From Lineus longissimus (lineage: Eukaryota; Nemertea; Pilidiophora; Heteronemertea; Lineidae), in NCBI RefSeq assembly GCF_910592395.1, contig NC_088315.1, forward strand, positions 17,467,808 through 17,531,807: a DNA stretch of 64,000 nt. The letters are read 5' to 3'. Numbering within the stretch: the stretch's first letter is position 1; every line of letters begins with the position of its first letter. Positions 37,246-49,010 of the stretch are shown piece by piece. A program made the position numbers and the translations under genes. The notes under the pieces were generated by a model, which had not been told where the DNA came from, did no database searches, and was given only the letters and a program-made list of their open reading frames with translations.

Positions 37246-39193
37246 GTGGGTCACCTCAAAAGGTTGAAACTTGCAACAAAAGCGGATTGATGTCTATTTT
37301 TCGAATGGACTTTGTATCAATACTTTTCTTTTGCAAACTGGATTGATGAGTTTACGATAATGGGTGTTCCTTTGGTTGACACGCACAATGAGAGTATTCA
37401 ATATAATTTGCATGCCTGGTGGTTCGTTTACCGTTGCTCTGCTGTGCCCTCTATCGGACCAAACGAAAGTATGAAAATGAAACATTGGAGGAAACACAGT
37501 AAGCCTATTGCGAGGTTTTAAATTGCCAGTTCTTACAAAATAGTGTAAGTAAAGTGATCGGTGATATTAAAACAGAAATCGTCAGAATATCGTGGTAAGT
37601 GGTCATGTCAAGTGTTACTGTTGTTATTCAATGAAAACATTGAAAAGTATTGGATATGACGTCATTGGAATACTGTTGACTTCGTCAAACAATGAGATGG
37701 GCGTTCACGTTGGCGTTTCGGGGGTTTCCGAAAACTCCCTTTTCTCAAAGGACTTGATACTATAAAGGACCTACTAAGCTTTAACTTCGTCGTTCGTAGG
37801 ACGAGAGTTGCGAAACCTGCCTATTTTCCCTGCCAAAACGTATCGAGCGTATAAGATGGGCCCTTAAATCAAACCTCTCTTGCTTATTCTTGGTTGATTT
37901 CAATTGTTAAAAACCACGCCAGCCTGGGAATTGAACGCTCATGACGCGGTAAACAGTAGGCCCTACCGCAAATTCGGCAATTTTGGATTAAGTGCGTTTT
38001 AGGAAGTAAAACAATAACTGCTACACATGTTGGATATAATATTTTGCCAGTTTGCCTAAAGGATATATTTTTCAAGGGATATACATGTAGGTTGCAATTG
38101 CATTGATAGTAAATTATTCTTGTGAGAAACATATTGCTCAAATAGTTGCTTTAGCTGCCCGTTCGGAGAGAGCCACGGATAATGCAGCAGCCAATTATAA
38201 ACCTTGAACCAACCCTGGCCAGCTGATCAACATTTGATAGCCGACTTGGCTTTTTTCCCTGGTCGGATTCGTCACTTGAAATTTCAGGACCCATCCGTCA
38301 AGAATTCACTTACTTTTCAACAGACCATTCACTGACTTAAAGTAATTCGTACATGTATTAAAAATGATAAAGAAAACGACCTATTCGACGTTGCATGTTG
38401 TTCCGATCGTCAGGAAGTCGACGGTAAGAAATAATGTTCGCTTAGAACTCGACACTAGATAAGTTTTGACCCCTGTCCAGGGGTGGTACATGGTTTACAT
38501 TGACTGGTGCATAAAACTTATCGACCCGTTGTGCAAGATCGATTTGGAATGTCGGAGCCTGTCCGAGATCATTTTACCACTCTAGGTGACGCGGATAATA
38601 AAATCTCACTTGGAGCAGCACCCATTTCATGTGTACGGTCTGTGACCATCTGAAGGACCATCGATGTCGCCTATGTCCAAGGAAAAGAAGAACACATGAC
38701 TGATGTCCAGGGACTAAAAGAATTACTGTCAGGCCAATGAAATTACATTATATGTTTCACGTCGGTGCTCACATTTACTTGTGGCAACGCATATGAGTAA
38801 CAATTTTTAAAATTTCATTATTTTTGCAAAAAAGCTGCAAAGATCCGACAGATATTTCACCATGTGAATATTAGGTTTCAGTCCAATTGGACTTAGCGAC
38901 ACCTCGTCAGAATAGCTAACTGCAACAATATTTTGTGGGCGTGCAGATGTTCCTAATGGTTGTAAATTTGGCGAGATTGTACGCGTCTCATTTTTCTCGT
39001 GCGCGTTTGCTTTGAAAGGAATTGGCCGTCTTTATTGAAAGACTCTGCTATAATAATATCATATAAGTATACTGAAATAAACCCGTGCGGTCTTTTTCAA
39101 AAAATGACTGACAAGAAACAAGTAATCTTATTTCATCGGCCTTAACTTGGGAGAGTCCCCTCAGGTGCGTGAAGGCGATAAATGCAATGCTTT

Positions 39194-39368
39194 GGGACTT
39201 TAGTCAATACTGCAAGATAGGACTTTAGTCAATACTGTAAGATGGGACTTTAGTCAATACTGTAAGATGGGACTTTAGTCAATACTGTAAGATGGGACTT
39301 TAGTCAATACTGTAAGATGGGACTTTAGTCAATACTGTAAGATGGGACTTTAGTCAATACTGTAAGAT
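39194..39368. repeat. 25-bp tandem repeat, 7 copies
   Basis: Units start at 39194, 39219, 39244, 39269, 39294, 39319 and 39344, core GGACTTTAGTCAATACTG. The first two copies carry single-base differences and the rest are identical. Confidence 0.95.
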
Positions 39369-40387
39369 GGGGTGATAATATTTTAGTCGGGGCAATTTAA
39401 CCTTCCAGGGCCAAGTTACCCCTCTTTACAGCTCTAATGCTTGTGGTCGAATTTAGAATTAAAACAAATGGAACGGGACATTTACTGTTGCTATCTTCAT
39501 TTCAAAGTCAGCACGCCTTGCCATTTACATTGTTGTGATTAATGCATAAAGTTAACAAATGCACATTGGGATCATAGTGAGATCTGGTAAATTGCCCCCA
39601 CCAATTGGGCCCAGCACCACCAGTCCCCCTTCTTGTGGACACAGATAACGTATTATGTATTGTATCAAGCCAAGGACAACTTAATGTAACGGCGGAACCT
39701 TCATCAGTGAACAATTCATGGTAGAATCCTCCGCACCATTAACACTCCTTAAATATATGTTCCTGATCAAATTGACATATTTGCCTTCTCCCCAATGTAA
39801 AAGGCCCACTGCCACAAACCTGATTTGGTTAAAATAAATGCAAAGGAAAAGAGACGACTGCATTGTTTACTTTGTTATTCTATTCTACATGTTCTACATA
39901 TCAAGATGATTCATGTGACATAATACATTTTGCAAAACATCCGTTTTGTTCCGATCCGCTCCTCTTCCAGTAAAGCACAATGGAATTGGGCCATGCTTAT
40001 TACCATATAGGGGTGAAAAGATGGCTTGAAGCCCCTATGACCATGATATCCAATGAAAACATGGACTGATCCACTGGGTCAGGTCAAGTCTTGGTGTTGG
40101 GAAAGTGTTAGGTGTTGGTGTTAGTGTAGTATTGGTGTAGGAGGCCTACCTCAACTCCCTACACCGAGCTCGGGTTGGACACCCGTGTAACACTTCGGCA
40201 ACACCAGGGTGACACCTGGTGTAAGGTCACGGTGTAATGTGTAACACCGGTGTTAATCGAGTGTAACACGGGAGCTGTCTAGGTGTTTGAGTCCACGCCA
40301 TCTTGTTTTCTCGCTTCAACCAAAAAACACACAATTAAACCCTCGTTGGTGATTATTTTCAAGCGCAGAGCGAGTTGTGTGGACGGC

Positions 40388-41008
40388 ATTTTTGTGAAGA
40401 CGGCCGATTGTGTTATGGGGCGGTAAAGGCGGAATCTGTCTGTCAAGTCAGCCGAGTTGGATGGGTGAGGCTAGATCAAGAGTGAGTCATTGACTCACTG
40501 TTGATCTAGCCACCTCCTTGACTCACTCTTGATCTAGTCTCAACCCCGCGTGGTGAGGCTAGATCAAGAGTGAATCAAGGAGGTGCCAATAAACTCACTC
40601 TTGATCTCGCCTCAACCCACATGGTCAGGCCAGATCTAGAGTGAATCCCCACACCCCATCTGCTATTAAACTGCCATTAAATGTCAAAGGGTTGGGATTT
40701 TTGTGAAGACAGCCGATTGTGTCATGGGGCGGTAAAGGCGGAATCTGTCTGTCAAGTCAGCCGAGTTGGATGGGTGAGGCTAGATCAAGAGTGAGTCATT
40801 GACTCACTGTTGATCTAGCCACCTCCTTGACTCACTCTTGATCTAGTCTCAACCCCGCGTGGTGAGGCTAGATCAAGAGTGAATCAAGGAGGTGCCAATA
40901 AACTCACTCTTGATCTAGCCTCAACCCACATGGTCAGGCTAGATCTAGAGTGAATCCCCACACCCCATCTGCTATTAAACTGCCATTAAATGTCAAAGGG
41001 TTGGGATT
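40388..41008. repeat. 309-bp direct duplication with internal inverted repeats
   Basis: Copies start at 40388 and 40697 and differ by a few bases. Within each, GAGGCTAGATCAAGAGTGA and its complement alternate four or five times, so either strand can fold into several competing hairpins. Probably a duplicated foldback element. Confidence 0.9.
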
Positions 41009-42189
41009 TATGCAAATTGTAATATACTGCTGCTGGTACCAAATAGGTCAAATAAACACAAGACACGAGTGAAATCTCAATTGAGAGTAGGATAAAATCT
41101 CAAACATTCAAAGAGCTATCGATATTGATATTTTGTCAATATTATTATTTGAGCACCTCTAGTGTCAAGATTGAGGTGATAAGGCAATGTTCCGTAACAA
41201 TTTGTAACACAAGACACTCGGCGGGGGTTTAAGAGGCTGTGGATGAGCGGAAGATCATGCAGTGGTGGGAAATATGATTGAACGTCTGATGTCTGCTCCG
41301 AACGTTTAGTCCGTTTAGGAAGCAAGTGACCCACGCAAATCACAATATGCCAGTTTGTCACATGCACATCCTGGGGAAATCTGGGGTTTTATGTTCCCCG
41401 CGATGCCCTGCACAGAAAACACTAACTATGCTGTATCACCGGTATCTGGCCGGTACAGCGCACATGCATTCTTGGAGAATAAGAATAGATAGTTTCGGAG
41501 CCCATACGTCTGTGTAATCTCTGCTGTACAAGAATTGGACTGGGCTACGCGCAAACGACGAAAATTTGATGAAAAACACTGATTAACAGTCAATGCGTGA
41601 AATACAATAAAAACAAAGGTCTTTGAAGAGTAAAAGGCACTGAAGACATACCTTTTGCCTTGTAATTGCAGAATCAGAGACCAACAAAAACAATCTAATA
41701 GGGCACGAAGGGCAAGTTTGCTTTCTGTCAGGTCAAATACTTAAGGGTTGTTGACAGGCAGCCATTTTGGTTCAAATATTGCCGAGTCATTGGAGGAATA
41801 TTGCCAATAATTTATGTGAATGACAAATAGGAGTAATTGAACCACTATGACAATTCTCATTGACTCGTTGTTGCTGCCTCATTATAATGGCAGGATCTTG
41901 CGAAGAAAAAGGCAGCAAAGTGTTTAGCAGTGGTGTGAGAAGAAGCAGAATGGCCAATCACCAGCACTGGGAATTCGGCATGCAGAGGTATGAATAGTTC
42001 TGGGCTTTACATGACCTGACCTGATTACGAACACATCCACAGTTAAAGATCTGGGTTTATAGTTTGATATCACTCAACAACAGCAGAATTTGCGGCACGA
42101 AGTGTCAGGAAAGAACTGCCGGACAAACATTCTTGGGCTACAGTTCAATACAATGTCCACGTCCAGTTTCTAAATGCACATCCTCGATT

Positions 42190-45100
42190 CTAGTCACTCT
42201 CATTGTCCGACGGGGGCGGCGAGCCTCTCTCACTTGCTGAGCCGGCTTCTCTGTCAGATCCTGCGTTAGAGCCTCGTTCTGAATGCGATGCCGAACGTGC
42301 AGGACTCGCAGAACGAGCCGGACTTGCTGAGCCACTTCTGGCAGGGGAGGGAGACCTGAAAAGACAGAGACATGAGACTTTTGGCAGGGGAGGGAGACCT
42401 GAAATGACAGAGATGAGAGACTTTTGGCAGGGAAGGGAGACCTGAAATGACAGAGATGAGGGACTTTTGGCAGGGGAAGGGGACCTGAAATGACAGAGAT
42501 GAGAGACTTTTGGCAGGGGAGGGAGACCTGAAATGACAGAGATGAGAGACTTTTGGAAGGGGAGGGAGACCTGAAGTGACAGAGACATGAGACTTTTGGC
42601 AGGGAAGGAAACCTGAAATGACAAGAGATGAGAGACTTTTGGCAGGGGAGGGAGACCTGAAATGACAGAGACATGAGACTTTTGGCAGGGAAGGGACACC
42701 TGAAATGACAAGAGATGAGAGACTTCTGGCAGGGGAGGGACACCTGAAATATTAGAGACATGAGACTTTTGGCAAGGAAAGGAGACCTGAAGTGACAGAG
42801 ACATGAGACTTAAGACGGGAAAAGGAGACATGAAATGACATGCACATGAGACTTCTGGCAGGGAAAGGGAACCTTAAATGATGGAGATGATAGGCTTCTG
42901 GCAGGGGGAGAGGACCTCAAAAGACATGCAATTGTATTCATTTTAAACTGACCTTGAACCTGATGGTGACCTTGACCTGGATCTTGACCTTGATCGGGAG
43001 TTAGACCTGGACCTAGATCGTGACCTTGGCCTTGATGATGCCCTTGACCCAGCTGGAGATGGGGAGCGCGAGCCCGACCTGGACCTGGACCTAGATCTGG
43101 ATCTATCCGACCTTTCACCCTCGGAAGCGGACCCTGACGCGCCGCCACGACCACCAGTATCAGAGTCACTCTCACTTCCAGATGAGAGGATGCGCCGCCT
43201 CTTTCCTACTGGTCCGGTATCATCACCCCTGCAAAAGGACAAAAAGAAAAAGTAATCAAAACGGCCACTAAATCAAATTTCCAGGGCCAGAAATATTCTG
43301 AAACTCAAAAGCACGGATGGCAATTTCTGCCTCCTTTTGCCAGAGTGGGTCACATTTATCTAGCAGGTTCTTGTTAGATGTGAATGTTTTCACTCATGTA
43401 CATGAGAGCCACCTTCAGAAATCCCAAAGGTTAACGATATGTTTCGCTGAATGCATCCAATGATATGCAGATTAAGTAGGCGGTGGTGCTTGACAGAGAC
43501 GTCAGGTCCGCATTAGTGACGGAGATTGATAGGATCGAGAGGTGGGGAAACCATCTTTTTTTAAGTTAGTCCCGAAGGCTTGATGCGTTTATCAACGATA
43601 GTTAACCCTTCCTAGCTCAACCTGGAGAATCAATTCCCCAGCTTGCCTAGAATCTTATCTAAATCTTGCATATTCAACTTCAAGTCAGGCTCTCCAACTT
43701 TACTGAGCAGGCCTGGAAGAGGCCTAAGAAAATGTCTGCATCACAAAAACACGGCGGTACGATCGATTTGAGGTAGGTTTGATGAAAATCCAAGAGCCTT
43801 GTAAAAATGAGAGCGTTTTTCAAGATTTCTGAACATCTTGAACCAAGCTATAGTCTATCATGTCTCTAGACCCTTTTACACAGGCGGAGAAAGTCACTGC
43901 TGGCCCTAACAAACCTAAATACAGGCACAACAAGCAAAAGATCATGTGGTGTGCGACCATGCGGTCTTTTGTTTGCTGCTTATTTTTTGTGGCCTTCAGT
44001 GGCTTCCTCTACCTAGTGTAAGGGCCTTTATTCATGTCCCACAAGAAGTATGCACACCAGCACCATTCTGCTCCATCAAGTACAAATGAACTATCAAATG
44101 GCAGAAGACAGTCTACCTGCTGCACAGTCTACCTGAACACCATGAACCAAGCTATTGTCTATCATGTCTATAGACCCTTTTACACCAGGCGGAGGGAGCA
44201 ACTGCTGGCCAAAACAAACCTAAATATAGGCACAACGAACAAAAGAACATGTGGTGTGCTACCATGCGGTCTTTTCTTTGCTGTGGCTGATTATTTGTTG
44301 TGGCCAGCAGTGGCTTCCTCTGCCTGGTGTAAGCGTCTCTATTCATAATAATAATAATAAAATTGTCATTTATATGGTGTAAACTTTCCAGAAAAGAGTC
44401 CTCTTCAAGTGCGTCCGCAGGAAGTATGCACACCAGCACCATTCTGCTCCATCAAGTGCAAATAAACTATCAAGTGGCAGAATACAGTCTACCTGCTTCC
44501 CACACCACATACACAAAAATAACAAGAACAGACGATAAAAATAAACATTACTCACTCGTCATCCCCATCTATCTTTAACCTCTCGCTCTCCGAATCCGAA
44601 CCCTCACTCGACGAGATGATCGCCTTGGAGACGACCTTCCTGCGCTGTTTTGCCGATAAGCCGTCGTCACCTTCCTGTTCGATTTGATTCCTCCTCTTGC
44701 GAGACTTAACGCCCTCTTTTGGTTTCCTTGGTTGGCGAGGCTTACGCTCGCGCTTTCCAGTTCCTTCGTCGTCCCTTCCCCTGAAGCGGAAGTGAAATAT
44801 ACTTAGAAATGTTTACACTTTTACATTGAAAGCGGCATACTTTTTAACTTTTAACCATCTTGTTACCAAGCCAGATTCATAAGTGTCCGCCAAGGCCCGG
44901 ATGGGCGCGTAAAAATTTGACCCCAGAAGCAGCATAAATGGGAATAAACAGCGTGCACCCCAAAGTTTATCAAAGGACAAAATCGACACGAGTCTCGCAC
45001 AACCGCATCACTCATCCGAGGTCTGACTTAGGGTAGTTGCTCGAGATAGCTGCGCTTGCCGGATGGAAAGTCTTGGAAAAAACTTCAGAATTTCAGCTGG

Positions 45101-48100
45101 GCAAGCAGCTGGCCTATTCTCAATATGCATTTCCACTCAAATAGCACCCAGCCCTTTCTTTATTTTTCTCAATGCCTTGCCTATTTACATCAATGGCTAA
45201 TGCATTTCAATTTATAGCAGGGCCCTGCACTCCGACAGTACCTTTTTCTGCCCTGCCCTTTCTGATATTTTTGCTGAAACACAGAGAAGAGTCGCAAAAC
45301 TTTTTGGGTCCATCTCTTTGCCCAGCAGACGTTAACATCAGTGCTGACCAAAAACAGCGTCACTAGGCCAATAAACCAAATTGGCACCTAACCGTAGTGG
45401 CACTTAAGGCCTTCCACCTTGGAGGAGGAATGCCATCTGGAAAATAACACCTCCAAGTTGGGAACGAATGGAGAAGAAGAATAAAAATGCTTCAGATTAA
45501 ACATGGATTAGTTTCCTTACTTCCTCTTCCTCTTTTTCTTCTGTTTTGGCATGGGATTACCATCCTCGTCCATCTCCATCTTTGGCATGTCATCTTCGTC
45601 GTCAGTTTCGATGACGCCATCGTCGCGTTTTGATTTCTGGAACGACGGATGACACAAAAATTTCATTTTAGAACATTCTTAGGGAACTTTTTCTGTCAGG
45701 TTGTAACTTTCCCTGAAAATCATCTTTCTTATTTCAGGGATGCTAAAAATGAGCTACGGCAAAATTCTGAAATCGTTTTCTTGAGAAAAACTTGTCCTTT
45801 GAATTGATCAGCCCTCACTTGCCTAAAAGTGTGACCCAACACCACAAAATGAGTCCATTTGAGGACATGATGATTTTCGAGCTATGGGCCCTCAAAAACT
45901 GATTTGCTTAACTGAGGATTATGAGACAAAATCTTGATAAAAATAAATTCCTACCGTTCCAAAAGGCGTTTTAGAGCTATACGAATGTTTTTTTATTCAA
46001 GTAAAGGGGCTCTGAACGGAATGAAACAAACTTTACTTTTACTAAACAGTTTGATCAGGATTCGGATCAAAAGAGCAGACACATACCCTTCCACCCTTGC
46101 GAGGTTTGTCCTCAATCACCTCCTCCACTCTCAAATGCTTCGTCCTCTCGACAATCTTCGCACGCTGCTCCGATTGCTTCTTCTCTGTCTCCTCTCGTCG
46201 CTTTTGTATATCGAGCTAAAAATAGAACAGGTTAGGAAATTAACCCTTTGAAGCTTGATCTCGACTTTTGTCGCCAAAGAAAAACTTATCGAGCTAAAAA
46301 TAGAACAGGTCAGGAAATTAACCATTTGAAGCTCGATCTCGACTTTTGTCGCCAAAGAAAAACTTCTCCGTTTGCCCGATCTCGACTAAAGTTGCCGAAA
46401 CTCACTCGGCAACCCTTCACTTACAACAGTTACTACAGCTTTGTGCAACTGAGGTATTCCGAATGACATCTTTGGTTACGTACTGTGGTAGCTGAGCATG
46501 ATTTTCATAATGAGGTTTTCCAGGGTGAAAATTTGAGTTCTGCGAGTATTTTGGCGTCAAGTGTGATGTAAGCAACATGGGATAGTATTTCTGTGGAAAC
46601 TCGGGCTCCAAAGGGGTAACAAGAGCAGATTTGATTTCGGCAAAACTTTGATACAATCAAGAATGCCTAGGGTACATGATGATGTAGGGGTACCCGGGAA
46701 TGAGATTTGGGGATGTAGGCCCTCTTATGCCATTTGTCGTCACCAATGAGAAAAAATCTGTCCCCGTTGTCACATGAGGATTTTAAATGTGATAAGGTCG
46801 CACAGGTGGTAAAGTGAACAGGCCAAAATAGTTCTCCTCAAATCAAAATGATGTTACATCTTGATATTTGTTCCCACTTTTCTCCAGCTATCAGACTGAT
46901 AATCATGTGAAACTCTCTCCCAACACTGACATTATCAAAAATGGGTGTAAGACCTGGTTGTTTCTGAGTCACTTTGGTAGGGTAGTGCCTTGATCAGGCT
47001 CTGGAATGGCGCTTTATAAATATGCGTTTTTATTTCATTATCAATATTATAGCTCAGCGATTTGAGAAGAATGTTAGTAACTGATGTTAACTTAACGTTC
47101 AAATAGCCTTTTTTAAAAGTTGTTCAAATCAAGTTCAAAAGAAATAGTTCTGGCGCCAATGACATCTTCAATTACCGATTTGGACGAGAGCTCTAGTCGA
47201 TTTCTTCAGGAATAGAGTCGAAATTTTCTAATGAATCCTTACCTGCTTTTGTAGCTGTTTATGTTTGATGGCATCCCTCTCTTCCTCTTGTCGCTTGCGC
47301 ATGGCGCGCTCCTCCTCGTCAATCTTACGCGCCCGCGAGACGTGGTACTGAGCCTGGCTCAGCAAGTCAGAACACTGCCTGGAAAGATGACATTCGGAGG
47401 AAGATATTTAAAAATTTGTTGTCAATCTCACCGTGGACACAAGTAGCATGTTTGATAACCAGCGCCACGCTTGGGTAAACACCAGATCTTCCTCCTTGAA
47501 GCACATGCCAAGTATACACAGAGTCTAACTCTCTTGGGCCTGGCCCGAGTTACAGTCGTGTCTAAAAAACTAGTGTCCTTAATAGAGAGGTGTCCTGATT
47601 AAAGAAGTCAAATTGAATGGAAACTTTTACTTAGGCAGGTTGAACGCTGAAGAAGAAGAAGAAGAATGGAAACAACCAATTCGGGATCAAAACTAGTGTC
47701 CTTAATAGAGAGGTGTCCTAATTAAATGGGTCAAATTGAATGGAAACAACCAATTCGGGATCAAAACTAGTGTCCTTCATACAGGGGTGTCCGCTAAGGG
47801 AGGTTCCACTGTACAATGCTCAATGTATGTGCACAACGTATAACAAAAACACTCATTTGAGACGACTTAAAGACTTTAAGAATCATTTCCTCACCTGGCC
47901 TCAGTTGTAGCCTGTTGAAGATCAAACTTCATGCGGTCACCGTGATGGCCGAGATACGTAAAGTAGCGGTGAGCCAGCTCCAGGTCCGTTACAGCGCTCA
48001 ACACCATCTTCAGGTTACTCTTCTCATCTTTCAGTGTGGACATGGCAAGCTTTTGCATCACCAAGGCAATGTTGTACATGAGCATGGTGTCACCTGGCGA

Positions 48101-48937
48101 ACAGTGGCGCGCCTGGGGAAAAAACGTTCAAAAATTTGAAAAGCGATGAAGGTATTCGATGACTGAGCCAGCTCTTGGGCCGTTACTGCACTCGACAACT
48201 TCTTTAATTTAGTCGACACTTGGCTGATAAAAGACACCATTACTGCCAGACATGAAAGTGACTGGTACAGTTTGAATTCGGCCTGTCAAATTTCTACTAA
48301 AAACCTATGTATTCAAACTCACGACGTTCCGTCAAACTGCCAAAACGACAGCAACTGACAACCATTCAATAAAATTTAGTTGTTCTTTTTTCATGTCAGT
48401 CACTAAAATAACAATATGAGGAGCCTCATAGTCTATGCTATCACCGGAATTGGGACCGGGTTTGATCCTGAAAATTGCTTGTCGGGATTGATTGCTTGTC
48501 GGGATTGATTGCTTGTCGGGATTGATTGCTAGTCGGGATTGATTGCTTGCCGGGATTGATTGCTTGCCGGGATTGATTGCTTGTCGGGATTGATTGCTTG
48601 TCGGGATTGATTGCTTGTCGGGATTGATTGCTTGTCGGGATTGATTGCTTGACGGGATTGATTGCTTGTCGGGATTGATTGCTTGTCGGGATTGATTGCT
48701 TGTCGGGATGAACCAGCGTTGCTTTCAAAGAACTAACATTCCTGGCTCTGCCCATGACAATGTATGATTACTATGAATAGATCTGAGGGTGTGTCGGATG
48801 AGACTAAAAGCTATGGTTCCTTGAACCAGAGCGTCTATGCCAGGGCAAGTAGAAGATCTGACACAGGTCGACAAAAGCCTATACGTGTATTTAGTTGACA
48901 CCATACCTCCGGGCAAATAAGGTTTACGATGCCAGAA

Positions 48938-49010
<73 letters not shown>

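Larger units (their letters stand above)
37246..42189. other. Intergenic region between neuropeptide gene and CTR9 3' end
   Basis: No supportable gene. The two genes converge here. It holds a weak ATTAAA (37566-37571) that could end the neuropeptide transcript, a 25-bp tandem array (39194-39368), a GTGTAACACC-rich self-complementary stretch (about 40090-40270) and a 309-bp direct duplication (40388-41008). The 3' UTR of CTR9 must begin at 42189, but I see no clear poly(A) signal for it. Confidence 0.6.

Noticed and set aside
37900-38000. tRNA-like B-box sequence on the minus strand
   Set aside because: No cloverleaf or anticodon arm could be drawn; at most a decayed SINE.
42138-42831. Two minus-strand frames of about 210 codons across intron 18 and exon 19 of CTR9
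   Set aside because: They are read-through of the 43-bp minisatellite. Only the last 54 codons of the 42190-42831 frame belong to CTR9.
48474-48709. Regular short repeats resembling a CRISPR array
   Set aside because: Pure 17-bp tandem repeat without spacers, in an intron of a eukaryotic gene.
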